Below are positions 1 to 7,910 of a DNA stretch of 64,000 bases, in pieces; the first letter of the stretch is position 1, and every line of letters begins with the position of its first letter. The translations under genes were made by a program, and so were the position numbers. Origin of the DNA: Flavobacterium glaciei (lineage in GTDB: Bacteria; Bacteroidota; Bacteroidia; Flavobacteriales; Flavobacteriaceae); contig NZ_QQBA01000013.1 of the NCBI RefSeq assembly GCF_003350545.1, forward strand, positions 34,080 through 98,079. Reading direction: 5' to 3'. Under the pieces are notes generated by a model. That model saw nothing but the letters and a program-made list of their open reading frames with translations, was not told the origin of the DNA and made no database searches.

Positions 1-458
1 ACAAAAGTCAAGCTAATTTTAAGATTACAGTAAAAGGGATGGAGAATTTTACAGGTGCAAATGCAGTTTATTTGCACGATAAAAAAACTGATTTGTATCA
101 TGACATCAAAAATGATTTCTATGATTTAACATTGCCTGGAGGAGTGAATAACACACAGTTTGAAATTACTTTTAAAAAGAATACTACTTTAGGAGTTGAT
201 GAAACTGTACGTGAGAGTTTTGTGGTGTATCAAAATAATTCTACTAAAAACTTAACCATTAGTAATCCATTATTATTAGATCTTGCAACTTGCAATTTGT
301 ATGATGTAGCCGGAAAATTAATTTTTAACAAAAAAGATTTAGGAACAAATTCGTCTTATGACTTCTCTACTTCGGGACTTAGTGATGGAATTTATATTGT
401 TAAAATAGCAACTAAAGATAAAATTGAAGTTGGCCAGAAAATAATCATCAGAAGATAA
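1..458 (+). CDS. C-terminal part of a T9SS-secreted protein (5' end outside window)
   Basis: The frame is open from the first base (codons from position 3), so this is the tail of a longer gene and the ATG at 39 is internal. The last 75 or so residues form a type A T9SS sorting domain: a beta-rich stretch with NLYDVAGKLIF, then SGLSDGIYIVKI, and a basic end (KIIIRR). In Flavobacteria such domains direct export through the type IX system and attachment at, or release from, the surface. The catalytic or adhesive part lies upstream of the window, so the function cannot be named. A terminator hairpin follows 16 bases after the stop. Confidence 0.8.
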   Translation, partial: KSQANFKITVKGMENFTGANAVYLHDKKTDLYHDIKNDFYDLTLPGGVNNTQFEITFKKNTTLGVDETVRESFVVYQNNSTKNLTISNPLLLDLATCNLYDVAGKLIFNKKDLGTNSSYDFSTSGLSDGIYIVKIATKDKIEVGQKIIIRR

Positions 459-473
459 GAGTCGATAGTATTG

Positions 474-507
474 AAAAAAAATGCAATCTTCATAGGTTGC
501 ATTTTTG
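474..507 (+). terminator. Rho-independent terminator after the T9SS cargo gene
   Basis: ATGCAATC (481-488) pairs with GGTTGCAT (495-502, one G-T wobble). The stem is flanked by an A-run and a T-run. Confidence 0.75.
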
Positions 508-520
508 TTATATATAATTT

Positions 521-528
521 TACCTTTG
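521..528 (+). promoter_or_regulatory. Bacteroidota -7 promoter element TACCTTTG
   Basis: Exact TAnnTTTG match 18 bases before the TTG start at 546. Transcription would begin near 534, leaving a short leader. No strong -33 TTTG at ideal spacing is visible. Confidence 0.5.
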
Positions 529-545
529 TAACAAAATAACTTCGC

Positions 546-1442
546 TTGAATCAATACCTAACAACTTCGTTTTTAAATTCTATTTCAGTAGCCATCAAAC
601 GGGAAGATTTGATTCATCCATTTGTTTCAGGAAATAAATTCAGAAAGTTAAAATACAATTTGCTACAAGCGAAAGCAGAGGATTTCGAAACGCTTCTTAC
701 TTTTGGTGGCGCTTTTTCAAATCACATTGCAGCAGTTGCATTTGCAGGAAAAGAAAATGGATTTAAAACTATCGGAATTATTCGTGGTGACGAATTAGAA
801 AGTAAAATCTCTGAGAATCCTACTCTTTCATTTGCTCATAATTGTGGCATGCAGCTAGTGTTTATTTCAAGAGAAGAATACCGTTTAAAAAATGAGAGTT
901 TGTTTTTAGCTAAGTTAAAACAGCAATTTGGCGAATTTTATATAATTCCAGAAGGTGGGACAAATGCATTAGCAATCATAGGATGTCAAGAAATTCTGAC
1001 TCCAGAAGATGCTGAATTTGATTATATTTGTTGTTCAATTGGAACAGGCGGTACGATTTCGGGAATCATTAACAGTGCTTTACCGCACCAAAAAGTTTTA
1101 GGATTTCCTGCTCTAAAAGGGGATTTTTTGAAAGAAGAAATTTGTAATTTTGTAAAAAATAAAAATTGGGAACTAATTACGGACTATCATTTTGGGGGGT
1201 ACGGGAAAGTAAATGAAGCACTAATCCAGTTTATCAATAAGTTTTATGTTGAAAATCAAATTCCTTTAGACCCTATTTATACGGGAAAGATGGTTTTTGG
1301 CGTTATAGACTTGATTCAAAATAATTATTTCCCTGCCGATTCAAAAATTTTACTAATTCATACAGGCGGGATTCAGGGAATTCAGGGAATGAATATGAAA
1401 CTAAAAAACAAACAATTACCAACAATAGATATCAATGTTTAA
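546..1442 (+). CDS. PLP-dependent ACC deaminase / D-cysteine desulfhydrase family protein
   Basis: A 298-residue fold-type II PLP enzyme. SGNKFRKLKYN (residues 28-38) carries the PLP lysine K31 in the family pattern GNKxRKL. GGAFSNH follows near residue 55, and SIGTGGTISG is the phosphate-binding glycine loop. The family opens 1-aminocyclopropane-1-carboxylate or desulfurates D-cysteine to pyruvate, ammonia and sulfide. Which activity applies cannot be decided by eye. The start is TTG at 546; no ATG lies upstream in frame, and the -7 element at 521 supports a start near here. Its 3' end overlaps the next gene by 8 bases, indicating translational coupling. Probably cytoplasmic. Confidence 0.85.
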   Translation: MNQYLTTSFLNSISVAIKREDLIHPFVSGNKFRKLKYNLLQAKAEDFETLLTFGGAFSNHIAAVAFAGKENGFKTIGIIRGDELESKISENPTLSFAHNCGMQLVFISREEYRLKNESLFLAKLKQQFGEFYIIPEGGTNALAIIGCQEILTPEDAEFDYICCSIGTGGTISGIINSALPHQKVLGFPALKGDFLKEEICNFVKNKNWELITDYHFGGYGKVNEALIQFINKFYVENQIPLDPIYTGKMVFGVIDLIQNNYFPADSKILLIHTGGIQGIQGMNMKLKNKQLPTIDINV

Positions 1443-2346
1443 AAAAATCCTAGTAATTTTTACCATACTAACTTTGATAGGGTGTAATTCCACAAAGCCA
1501 GTTATAGTAACGACAAAAAAAGAATCTTTAAAATCAAAAACACAAGTCGTAAATGCGGTTAAAAAAACGAATCCAATAAGTCCTACCAAAATAGTAAATA
1601 CTAATCCTAAACCAGCAAAATCAGAATCTAAAAGAAATGAAACAGAAACAATTGTTTCAACTTCAAAAACGGTGGTTACTAATGATGTAATCGTAACGTA
1701 TATTTCTAAATATAAAGAAATTGCGATGGGTAATATGAAGAATTTTGGGATTCCAGCAAGTATTATTTTAGCTCAGGGAATTTTAGAATCGGGTGCTGGA
1801 AGAGGTGACTTAGCCATTAGGGCCAATAACCATTTTGGAATAAAATGTCACGTAGGATGGACAGGCGAAAGTGTTAAACACGATGATGATTCTGATCAGG
1901 AATGCTTTAGAAAATATGATAATCCATCTGAATCATTTAAAGATCACGCTTTGTTTTTAACAGGAAGAAGTAGGTATGCTAAACTGTTTGGGTTTTCAAA
2001 AGGCGATTATAAAGCTTGGGCAAAAGGACTTAGAGCTGCGGGTTACGCTACAGATCCTAAATATCCAGATAAGTTGATTTCTTATATTGAGCGCTACAAT
2101 TTGTATCAATATGATAATCAAGTTTTAGATATCAATTATGTGTCAAACGAAAAACAAATGGTGGAGGAATTAAGGATAGATTCCAGAAATACAATTGATC
2201 ATGACTTATTTTCATATGTTGTTCAAAAAGGAGATACCCTTTATTCCATTTCAAAAAAATTCGATTTAAAGGTTGATGATTTAAAGCAAAAAAATAATCT
2301 TTCTGACAATACACTTTCTATTGGACAGAAATTAATGGTAAAATAA
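1435..2346 (+). CDS. Glucosaminidase (GH73) lipoprotein with C-terminal LysM
   Basis: A 303-residue peptidoglycan hydrolase. The N-terminus is a lipoprotein signal ending LTLIGC, with acylated Cys17. A low-complexity linker rich in Lys, Thr and Ser runs to about residue 80. Residues 85-230 form a FlgJ/GH73-type N-acetylglucosaminidase domain with ILAQGILESGAG (probable catalytic E118) and NNHFGIKCH. The last 45 residues are one LysM repeat (YVVQKGDTLYSISKKF to LSIGQKLMVK) that binds glycan strands. It overlaps the upstream deaminase gene by 8 bases, and hemL follows after 32 bases, so the three may be co-transcribed. It probably acts in the periplasm on wall turnover or daughter-cell separation. 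Confidence 0.88.
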   Translation: MFKKILVIFTILTLIGCNSTKPVIVTTKKESLKSKTQVVNAVKKTNPISPTKIVNTNPKPAKSESKRNETETIVSTSKTVVTNDVIVTYISKYKEIAMGNMKNFGIPASIILAQGILESGAGRGDLAIRANNHFGIKCHVGWTGESVKHDDDSDQECFRKYDNPSESFKDHALFLTGRSRYAKLFGFSKGDYKAWAKGLRAAGYATDPKYPDKLISYIERYNLYQYDNQVLDINYVSNEKQMVEELRIDSRNTIDHDLFSYVVQKGDTLYSISKKFDLKVDDLKQKNNLSDNTLSIGQKLMVK

Positions 2347-2378
2347 TTGATTAAATAACTATAATTCCTAACTTATAA

Positions 2379-3665
2379 ATGTTGTATAAAAGAAGCAGTC
2401 AGCTTTTTGCTGAAGCAGAAAAAGTAATTCCAGGAGGTGTAAATTCGCCAGTAAGAGCTTTTAAAGCAGTGGGTGGAACTCCAATTTTTGTCAAAAGTGC
2501 TAAAGGCGCTTATTTGTATGATGAGGACGGAAACCGTTTAATTGACTATATCAATTCTTGGGGACCAATGATTTTAGGACACGCTTACGAACCGGTAGTA
2601 CAAGCCGTGATTGAGAAAGCAAAATTAGGAACCTCGTTTGGAATGCCAACAGAATTAGAGACTCAAATTGCAGCTTTAGCCGTTGCGATGGTCCCAAATA
2701 TCGATAAAATTAGATTTGTAAATTCCGGTACTGAAGCTTGTATGAGCGCTGTAAGACTGGCTCGTGGATTTACTAAAAGAGATAAAATAATAAAATTTGC
2801 AGGTTGTTACCACGGTCATTCTGATTCGTTTTTAATCCAAGCGGGAAGTGGAGCAATCACTTTTGGTTCCCCAAACAGTCCCGGAGTTACTGCAGGAACG
2901 GCTAAGGATACTTTGCTGGCACGCTATAATGATTTAGAAAACGTAGCCACTTTAATTGAAGCCAATAAAAATGAAATTGCTGCCATAATTGTAGAGCCTG
3001 TTGCAGGGAATATGGGTTGTATTCCGCCCAATAAAGGCTTTCTAGAAGGCTTACGCCAATTGTGTACCGATAATGGAATTCTATTGATTTTTGATGAGGT
3101 AATGACTGGTTTCAGGCTTGCTGCTGGAGGTGTTCAGGAATTGCTTAACATAAAGGCAGATATCGTTTGTTTTGGGAAAGTAATAGGTGGAGGATTACCT
3201 GTTGGTGCTTTTGCCGCTCGCGAAGAAATCATGAATTATCTGGCTCCGTTAGGTCCCGTTTATCAAGCTGGTACATTATCAGGGAATCCTTTGGCAATGG
3301 CAGCTGGATTAGCAATGTTACAAGCCTTAGATAGCGATCGTGCTATTTTTAAAAGATTAGCAGAAAAAACAGCATATTTGGCAGCAGGAATTGACAAAGT
3401 GTTAAAAGCTAATAATATCACATTTACAATCAATACCATCGGTTCGATGATTTCAGTTCATTTTGATGCAGCCCCGGTTGTTGATTTTAAAACCGCTGCA
3501 AATGGCGATAACGAAACATTCAAGAAGTTCTTTCACGGATTGTTGCAGGAAGGAATTTATATAGCGCCATCCGCTTATGAAACATGGTTTATTACTGATG
3601 CCTTAACGTATGAGGATCTCGATTTTACCATTCGAGCGATAGATAAAGTTTCAAAAACCTTTTAA
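2379..3665 (+). CDS. hemL: Glutamate-1-semialdehyde 2,1-aminomutase
   Basis: A 428-residue class III PLP aminotransferase-fold enzyme of full family length. It isomerises glutamate-1-semialdehyde to 5-aminolevulinate in the C5 route to haem. Seen: [24 protein letters not shown] at the N-terminus, [15 protein letters not shown] (115-129), [10 protein letters not shown] with D239, and the PLP lysine K267 in [14 protein letters not shown]. The family-typical [15 protein letters not shown] segment is present. The start is ATG 2379. A strong hairpin terminator follows two bases after the stop. Cytoplasmic. Confidence 0.96.
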   Translation: MLYKRSSQLFAEAEKVIPGGVNSPVRAFKAVGGTPIFVKSAKGAYLYDEDGNRLIDYINSWGPMILGHAYEPVVQAVIEKAKLGTSFGMPTELETQIAALAVAMVPNIDKIRFVNSGTEACMSAVRLARGFTKRDKIIKFAGCYHGHSDSFLIQAGSGAITFGSPNSPGVTAGTAKDTLLARYNDLENVATLIEANKNEIAAIIVEPVAGNMGCIPPNKGFLEGLRQLCTDNGILLIFDEVMTGFRLAAGGVQELLNIKADIVCFGKVIGGGLPVGAFAAREEIMNYLAPLGPVYQAGTLSGNPLAMAAGLAMLQALDSDRAIFKRLAEKTAYLAAGIDKVLKANNITFTINTIGSMISVHFDAAPVVDFKTAANGDNETFKKFFHGLLQEGIYIAPSAYETWFITDALTYEDLDFTIRAIDKVSKTF

Positions 3666-3666
3666 A

Positions 3667-3698
3667 TAAAAATAGCCCCAGAATTGGGGCTATTTTAT
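3667..3698 (+). terminator. Bidirectional terminator between hemL and the Spy-like gene
   Basis: AATAGCCCCA (3671-3680) pairs with TGGGGCTATT (3684-3693) around a GAAT loop, flanked by A- and T-runs. It lies between convergent genes and can serve both. Confidence 0.85.
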
Positions 3699-3729
3699 GA
3701 AATAAGATGAAGTATTTCAAGTAAATGGA

Positions 3730-4194
3730 TTATTTTCTATCACCCATTTGTGCTGGTTTTCTATTCTGATGGTATGCCATCCTTTTTTTCATTCCATTGT
3801 GTCTTTTTCCTTTCATGTCATCCCATTTTTTATATTGGTCTGCTGAAAGAATTTTTTTCATTCTCTCTTTCATCACAATTTGCTCGTCTAACATTTGATT
3901 TTTCTTAGCAAAACGTTCATCAGCGGTAAGTTGTTTTTTAGATGAATCTTTAGTTGCTTTTCTTTCCGCCATTCTAGCTTCTCTTTTATTACTTTGTTCA
4001 GCAATAACTTTACTCATTTCCTTTTGTTGTGAAGCATTCAAATCTAATTCTAGAGTCATCTTTTTCAAGTACAATTGATTTCTTTGCTCGGGAGTCATTT
4101 GTTCCATTTGAGCTCTTTCAGGTCTTGCTTTTCTTTCTTGTGCAAAGCTTGTCATTCCGACAACTAATAATGCAGCGATAAATAAATTTTTCAT
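3730..4194 (-). CDS. Spy/CpxP-like periplasmic protein
   Basis: 154 residues with a cleavable signal peptide (MKNLFIAALLVVGMTSFAQ). The rest is a highly charged, probably all-helical chain rich in Lys, Arg, Glu and Met. It contains two LTxxQ-like motifs, LDLNASQQKEM and ILSADQYKKWDDM, as in Spy/CpxP proteins, which chaperone unfolded envelope proteins or sense envelope stress. The assignment rests on composition and these motifs only, so a Bacteroidota-specific unknown family is possible. The gene is monocistronic, convergent with hemL and sharing its terminator. The MITE-like element lies about 100 bases upstream of the start. Confidence 0.65.
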   Translation of the reverse strand: MKNLFIAALLVVGMTSFAQERKARPERAQMEQMTPEQRNQLYLKKMTLELDLNASQQKEMSKVIAEQSNKREARMAERKATKDSSKKQLTADERFAKKNQMLDEQIVMKERMKKILSADQYKKWDDMKGKRHNGMKKRMAYHQNRKPAQMGDRK

Positions 4195-4296
4195 TTGTAT
4201 TGTTTTAAGTTTTATAGTTATAAGATAGGAATGGATCTTAAAAGTTTAATCGTTAACAAAAGTTTATCGTTTTGTTTTTAGGATTAAATGTAAAGT

Positions 4297-4522
4297 TGAA
4301 GTTAACCCGTTGGGTGTAATTCAATTTGTTTAATTTTTTAACCACATAGAAACATAGATATTTAAATTTTGGAGGGTGTTTCACTTTTTTAGAGAAACCC
4401 ATAGCTATGTGAACCCAAGAATTGGTCTATCCGACTCTTTTTTCTATGTTTCTATGTGGTTCATTTTTTTTATTTAAGACTAATTGAAATTTTTATTAAT
4501 TACACCCAACGGGTTTGAAGTT
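4297..4522. mobile_element. MITE-like non-autonomous element with target duplication
   Basis: A 212-base element (4304-4515) bounded by perfect 18-base terminal inverted repeats, AACCCGTTGGGTGTAATT (4304-4321) and its exact complement (4498-4515). The 7-base direct repeat TGAAGTT flanks it at 4297-4303 and 4516-4522, as expected of a target-site duplication. A second perfect 18-base inverted pair lies inside, AACCACATAGAAACATAG (4340-4357) with its complement (4444-4461), so the whole element can fold into one long hairpin. It has no coding capacity. It occupies the gap of about 450 bases between 4194 and the gene at 4646; the remainder of that gap is featureless AT-rich DNA. Confidence 0.8.
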
Positions 4523-4645
4523 GTTTTTTTTCTATAAAAAGGCACAAAATAGATACTGTTTATAGCTGTGTAAGCATGATATTTATCAGTTTTTTTACAG
4601 TTTTGTTTATCGATTTTTGTGTTTTATTTATTTAAATCATTTAGT

Positions 4646-6460
4646 ATGACAACACTTAAACCACTACATACATTTCATATCCCAGTTATGGGACTTGCTT
4701 ATACAATTGATAGTCCGATACGGGTGGCGAAGTATGGAATTTCATCCGTGATTTCAATTATGGATGATGAACTTATCGAAAAAATGAATGCTTTTTATAG
4801 CAAGAAATTCGATACCCCGTATCAAGAAATTACCCAAAAAATACATGATTATCGCGCAGAACGCATTACTTCTTATTTGAATTTGGTAGACAAAATCGTT
4901 AAGGAAAAATTCGAAAATTTCAAAGCGGAATTATCAGAGAGTAAATCAGCTTTGGAAAACTACATCGCCATGCTGCCCAACAAATCAGAGATTAAATCGG
5001 GTTTACAAAACTTGATGGAAGACGGTTTTGCTTTCAAAGAAAATATCAAGAATTATCTGGAGAAAAATCTTTTCCCGGGCGATATTGATGTTAATATTAT
5101 GACTAAACTCGATAAGGATAATTTTATCAAAGAGGAACAATTACCTATCATTTTTAATGACGCGCATGCTGCGCTTCGTGGGTTTGTGAACAGTACATTA
5201 GAATCTTCAGTCGTTTTATCGGCAGGGATGAATCCAAGATTATACAGCTATTTTGAAAGTTTTTCGGCTTTCTTTCCGGATGCGAATAATGCATTGAAAA
5301 AGAAAATCACGCTGAAAGTAAGTGACTTTCGTTCTGCGATGATTCAAGGGAATTTTTTAGCCAAAAAAGGACTTTGGGTTTCTGAATATCGAATCGAATC
5401 TGGACTAAATTGTGGAGGTCATGCTTTTGCTACCGAGGGCTATTTATTAGGACCAATTCTAGAAGAATTCAAAGAGAAAAAAGAGCAATTGATTCAATCC
5501 GCACACGAGTTGATGGTGAAAGCATTATCACAAAAAGAAATGCATGTTCCAGAACAGCCTTTGGATTTAAAAATCACGGTTCAAGGCGGCGTAGGAACTG
5601 CGGAGGAGCATGATTTTCTAATGGATCATTATCAAGTGGATTCTGTGGGTTGGGGTTCGCCGTTTTTATTGGTTCCTGAAGCTACATCTGTAGATAAACA
5701 CACCAGAGATTTATTGGCTGGAGCCAAAGAAGATGATTTATATTTAAGTCATATTTCGCCTTTGGGAATACCTTTCAATACGTTACGAGGAACGACGAAT
5801 GAAAAATTGAAATTGAAACGTATTGAGGAAAGCAAAGCGGGAAGTTCATGTCCGAAACGATTTTTAGCGCTAAGCAAAGAATACGATGCTAAAGGAATTT
5901 GTACATCTTCCAAGAAATACCAAGACTTAAAACTGGAAGAATTACTGCTTATAAAAGATATTTTAACTCCGGAGGTTTTCGAAAAAAAGAAAAATAGTAT
6001 TACCGAGAAAGCCTGTCTTTGTGTGGGCTTAGCCAATGCTTCGTATCTTGAAAATGATATTAAGATAAAAGGGCAGGCGCAGGGAGTAATCATTTGTCCA
6101 GGGCCCAACATGGCATATTTTGATAAAGAAGTTTCACTTTCTAAAATGGTGCAGCACATTTATGGAAATACATCTGTATTAACAGTTACGGATCGCCCAA
6201 ATCTATTTGTGAAGGAGTTAAAAATGTATTTAGATTATCTGAAAAATGAAATTTCAGCGGTTACTGAAGAAATAACTTTGGGACAAATAAAAAAATGGAA
6301 TTCGTTCAAAAAAAATTTGCTCGCAGGAATAGGATTTTATGAAGATTTATTCGCAACAACTTCTTTTTTCGAAAGCAGTAAAAACAACATTTTTAGTCAA
6401 TTTGATTACTACAAAACGGAATTAAACGAGATTGAAATCCCCGAATTAAAATTGGCATAG
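4646..6460 (+). CDS. Unrecognised 604-residue protein, possible FMN/TIM-barrel fold
   Basis: I do not recognise the family. The start ATG 4646 (MTTLKPLHTF) is preferred over GTG 4619. There is no signal peptide or membrane segment, so it is probably cytoplasmic. The N-terminal FHIPVMGLAYTIDSP followed by VAKYGISSVISI resembles the first strand of flavin-dependent TIM barrels. The segment QGGVGTAEEHDFL then DSVGWGSPFLL resembles their C-terminal phosphate-binding strand-loop. Cysteines sit in GLNCGGHAF, GSSCPKR, GICTSS, ACLCVG and IICPGPN, which could bind metal or be redox-active. A charged helical insert (about residues 45-130) follows the first strand. It appears monocistronic. Function unknown; the fold is inference. 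Confidence 0.75.
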   Translation: MTTLKPLHTFHIPVMGLAYTIDSPIRVAKYGISSVISIMDDELIEKMNAFYSKKFDTPYQEITQKIHDYRAERITSYLNLVDKIVKEKFENFKAELSESKSALENYIAMLPNKSEIKSGLQNLMEDGFAFKENIKNYLEKNLFPGDIDVNIMTKLDKDNFIKEEQLPIIFNDAHAALRGFVNSTLESSVVLSAGMNPRLYSYFESFSAFFPDANNALKKKITLKVSDFRSAMIQGNFLAKKGLWVSEYRIESGLNCGGHAFATEGYLLGPILEEFKEKKEQLIQSAHELMVKALSQKEMHVPEQPLDLKITVQGGVGTAEEHDFLMDHYQVDSVGWGSPFLLVPEATSVDKHTRDLLAGAKEDDLYLSHISPLGIPFNTLRGTTNEKLKLKRIEESKAGSSCPKRFLALSKEYDAKGICTSSKKYQDLKLEELLLIKDILTPEVFEKKKNSITEKACLCVGLANASYLENDIKIKGQAQGVIICPGPNMAYFDKEVSLSKMVQHIYGNTSVLTVTDRPNLFVKELKMYLDYLKNEISAVTEEITLGQIKKWNSFKKNLLAGIGFYEDLFATTSFFESSKNNIFSQFDYYKTELNEIEIPELKLA

Positions 6461-6476
6461 AGCATTCAAGTGTTTG

Positions 6477-6530
6477 GTTTTGAATAGAGTGATTTTATTT
6501 ATGATTATTCTATTCAAAACTATTTTTTAT
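6477..6530 (+). terminator. Inverted repeat, probable terminator
   Basis: GTTTTGAATAG (6477-6487) pairs with CTATTCAAAAC (6510-6520), followed by TATTTTTTAT. The loop is long, so it is weaker than most terminators here. Confidence 0.5.
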
Positions 6531-6545
6531 CAAACAATCATTTAG

Positions 6546-6553
6546 TAATTTTG
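6546..6553 (+). promoter_or_regulatory. -7 promoter element TAATTTTG close to the start codon
   Basis: Exact TAnnTTTG match ending only 4 bases before the GTG at 6558. If used, the mRNA would be leaderless or nearly so. Confidence 0.45.
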
Positions 6554-6557
6554 CACG

Positions 6558-6932
6558 GTGAAAAAAATCATATTTATAGTTGTATTGATCATGCTTATCA
6601 AGCCAGTTCTTCCGGTTTTAGAGTATGTCGTGAATTATGAGTACATTTCAAAAGTACTTTGTATTAATAAGGACAAACCTAAAATGCAATGTAACGGAAA
6701 ATGTCATTTGATGAAAGAATTAGCCAAAGCTTCTGAGGCTGAAAAACCACTTTCTTCCGATAAAAAAGGAAACGCTCCTATACTTGATGTGATCATTTTT
6801 GAGGAAATCAAATCTTTCGAAATTGCAACAGTTTTTTTTGATACCAAAGAAAAAATAAACCCGCATTATTCTAATTTATATGCTCGCTTGAATAGTGCTT
6901 CTGTTTTTCACCCACCCACTTTCATTTCATAA
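6558..6932 (+). CDS. Small membrane-anchored protein with CNGKCH motif
   Basis: 124 residues. An N-terminal hydrophobic segment (about residues 3-21) is an uncleaved anchor or signal. It is followed by KVLCINKDKPKMQCNGKCHL with C35, C45, C49 and H50, a candidate metal or thiol/disulfide site. The C-terminal half is polar and unremarkable. The start is GTG 6558; the alternative M12 would remove half the hydrophobic segment. I have no firm family name. It lies directly upstream of the MbnP-like and di-haem peroxidase genes on the same strand, which suggests, as inference, a role in copper or haem handling. Confidence 0.7.
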   Translation: MKKIIFIVVLIMLIKPVLPVLEYVVNYEYISKVLCINKDKPKMQCNGKCHLMKELAKASEAEKPLSSDKKGNAPILDVIIFEEIKSFEIATVFFDTKEKINPHYSNLYARLNSASVFHPPTFIS

Positions 6933-6938
6933 TTTTTT

Positions 6939-7022
6939 TAAGCATGTAGTATGCTTTATTTCTTCCGTTCTAAACAACGGAAGAAAATTTGTTTGCTTTT
7001 TTTGGAAATAATAATCCAAAAA
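6939..7022 (+). terminator. Three consecutive hairpins between the CNGKCH gene and the MbnP-like gene
   Basis: Hairpin 1: AAGCAT (6940-6945) with ATGCTT. Hairpin 2: TTTCTTCCGTT with AACGGAAGAAA (about 6959-6986). Hairpin 3: TTTTTGGA with TCCAAAAA (6999-7022). The first two are followed by T-rich runs and could terminate or attenuate. The third lies about 45 bases before the start at 7068. Confidence 0.5.
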
Positions 7023-7067
7023 TGGCATGCGAAACAGTACTTATATTCAAAATAAAAACTTTAAGAA

Positions 7068-7850
7068 ATGAAATTTCAATTAAAAAATATACTAGCTGTT
7101 ATGGCTATCTCTGTTACATTGTTTTCTTGCTCTAATGACGATGATAATGAAATGATTACCGGAAATGGAAATTTAAAATTAGAATTTGACAACGTGTACA
7201 AATCGGCTAATTTTGCTTTCAATACGAACTATACCAATTCGAATGCTGAGGTTATAGCGGTTTCAAAAGTGAAGTACATCGTGAGTAATATTGTCTTGAC
7301 AAAAGAGGATGGAACTACCTTTACGTACCCAAAAAGTCAAAGCTATTTTATTGTAGATGAAGCTACGCCTGCAACATTAGTATTGAATCTTTCAAACATT
7401 CCTGCTGGAAATTACACTAAAGTAAAATACGGAATTGGAGTCGATAAAACCCAGTGGGAATCAGGAGCAACGGGTCAAGGAGATTTCTTGGCAACAGCCC
7501 AAACTGCCGGAATGATGTGGTCTTGGAGTGCAGGTTATAAATTTGTGGCTTTCGAAGGTACTTTTACAGCTCCTACGGTAACAACGGCAAAAGAATTTAT
7601 GGTGCATACCGGACAAACCGGAACCGATTATAATTATGCTGAAGTTACTTTGAGTTTCCCTGAAAATGCTTTGGTACGAACTACAATTACGCCACAAGTA
7701 CACATCATGACTGACTTGTCTCAAGTTATAGATGGAACTAATAAAATCAATCTTACGGAAGCGGCAACCGTTATGGGTGGCGCTAAACTGGCTTTGGTTA
7801 CTACTAACGTTTCTTCTATGTTCAAAATAGACCACGTTCACAACGATTAA
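7068..7850 (+). CDS. MbnP-like copper-binding lipoprotein
   Basis: 260 residues with a lipoprotein signal ending TLFSC (Cys21) and an acidic SNDDDNE stretch after it. The body matches the MbnP-like family: LEFDNVY near residue 40, KVKYIVSNIVL, YFIVDEATPATLVL, IPAGNYTKVKYGIGVDKTQW, then MMWSWSAGYKFVAFEG, and a C-terminal HVHND. In characterised MbnP, a tryptophan is oxidised to kynurenine by the partner peroxidase MbnH, creating a copper site. Here W130, W151 and W153 are candidates, with H180, H212, H256 and H258 as possible ligands. The di-haem peroxidase follows 60 bases downstream across a terminator. Probably anchored to the periplasmic or outer face of a membrane. Confidence 0.82.
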   Translation: MKFQLKNILAVMAISVTLFSCSNDDDNEMITGNGNLKLEFDNVYKSANFAFNTNYTNSNAEVIAVSKVKYIVSNIVLTKEDGTTFTYPKSQSYFIVDEATPATLVLNLSNIPAGNYTKVKYGIGVDKTQWESGATGQGDFLATAQTAGMMWSWSAGYKFVAFEGTFTAPTVTTAKEFMVHTGQTGTDYNYAEVTLSFPENALVRTTITPQVHIMTDLSQVIDGTNKINLTEAATVMGGAKLALVTTNVSSMFKIDHVHND

Positions 7851-7858
7851 TTTTTAAT

Positions 7859-7897
7859 CAAAAAGCGGTTGGAAATTAAATCTCCGACCGCTTTTTT
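7859..7897 (+). terminator. Terminator between the MbnP-like and peroxidase genes
   Basis: AAAAGCGGTTGG (7861-7872) pairs with CCGACCGCTTTT (7884-7895, one wobble), followed by a T-run. The next ATG is only 14 bases past it, so it may act as an attenuator that sets the ratio of the two products. Confidence 0.75.
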
Positions 7898-7910
7898 AAA
7901 AAAATATAAA

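Noticed and set aside
5749..6159. 136-codon antisense frame inside the unrecognised 604-residue gene
   Set aside because: Opposite strand of a long coherent frame and no recognisable motif; typical shadow.
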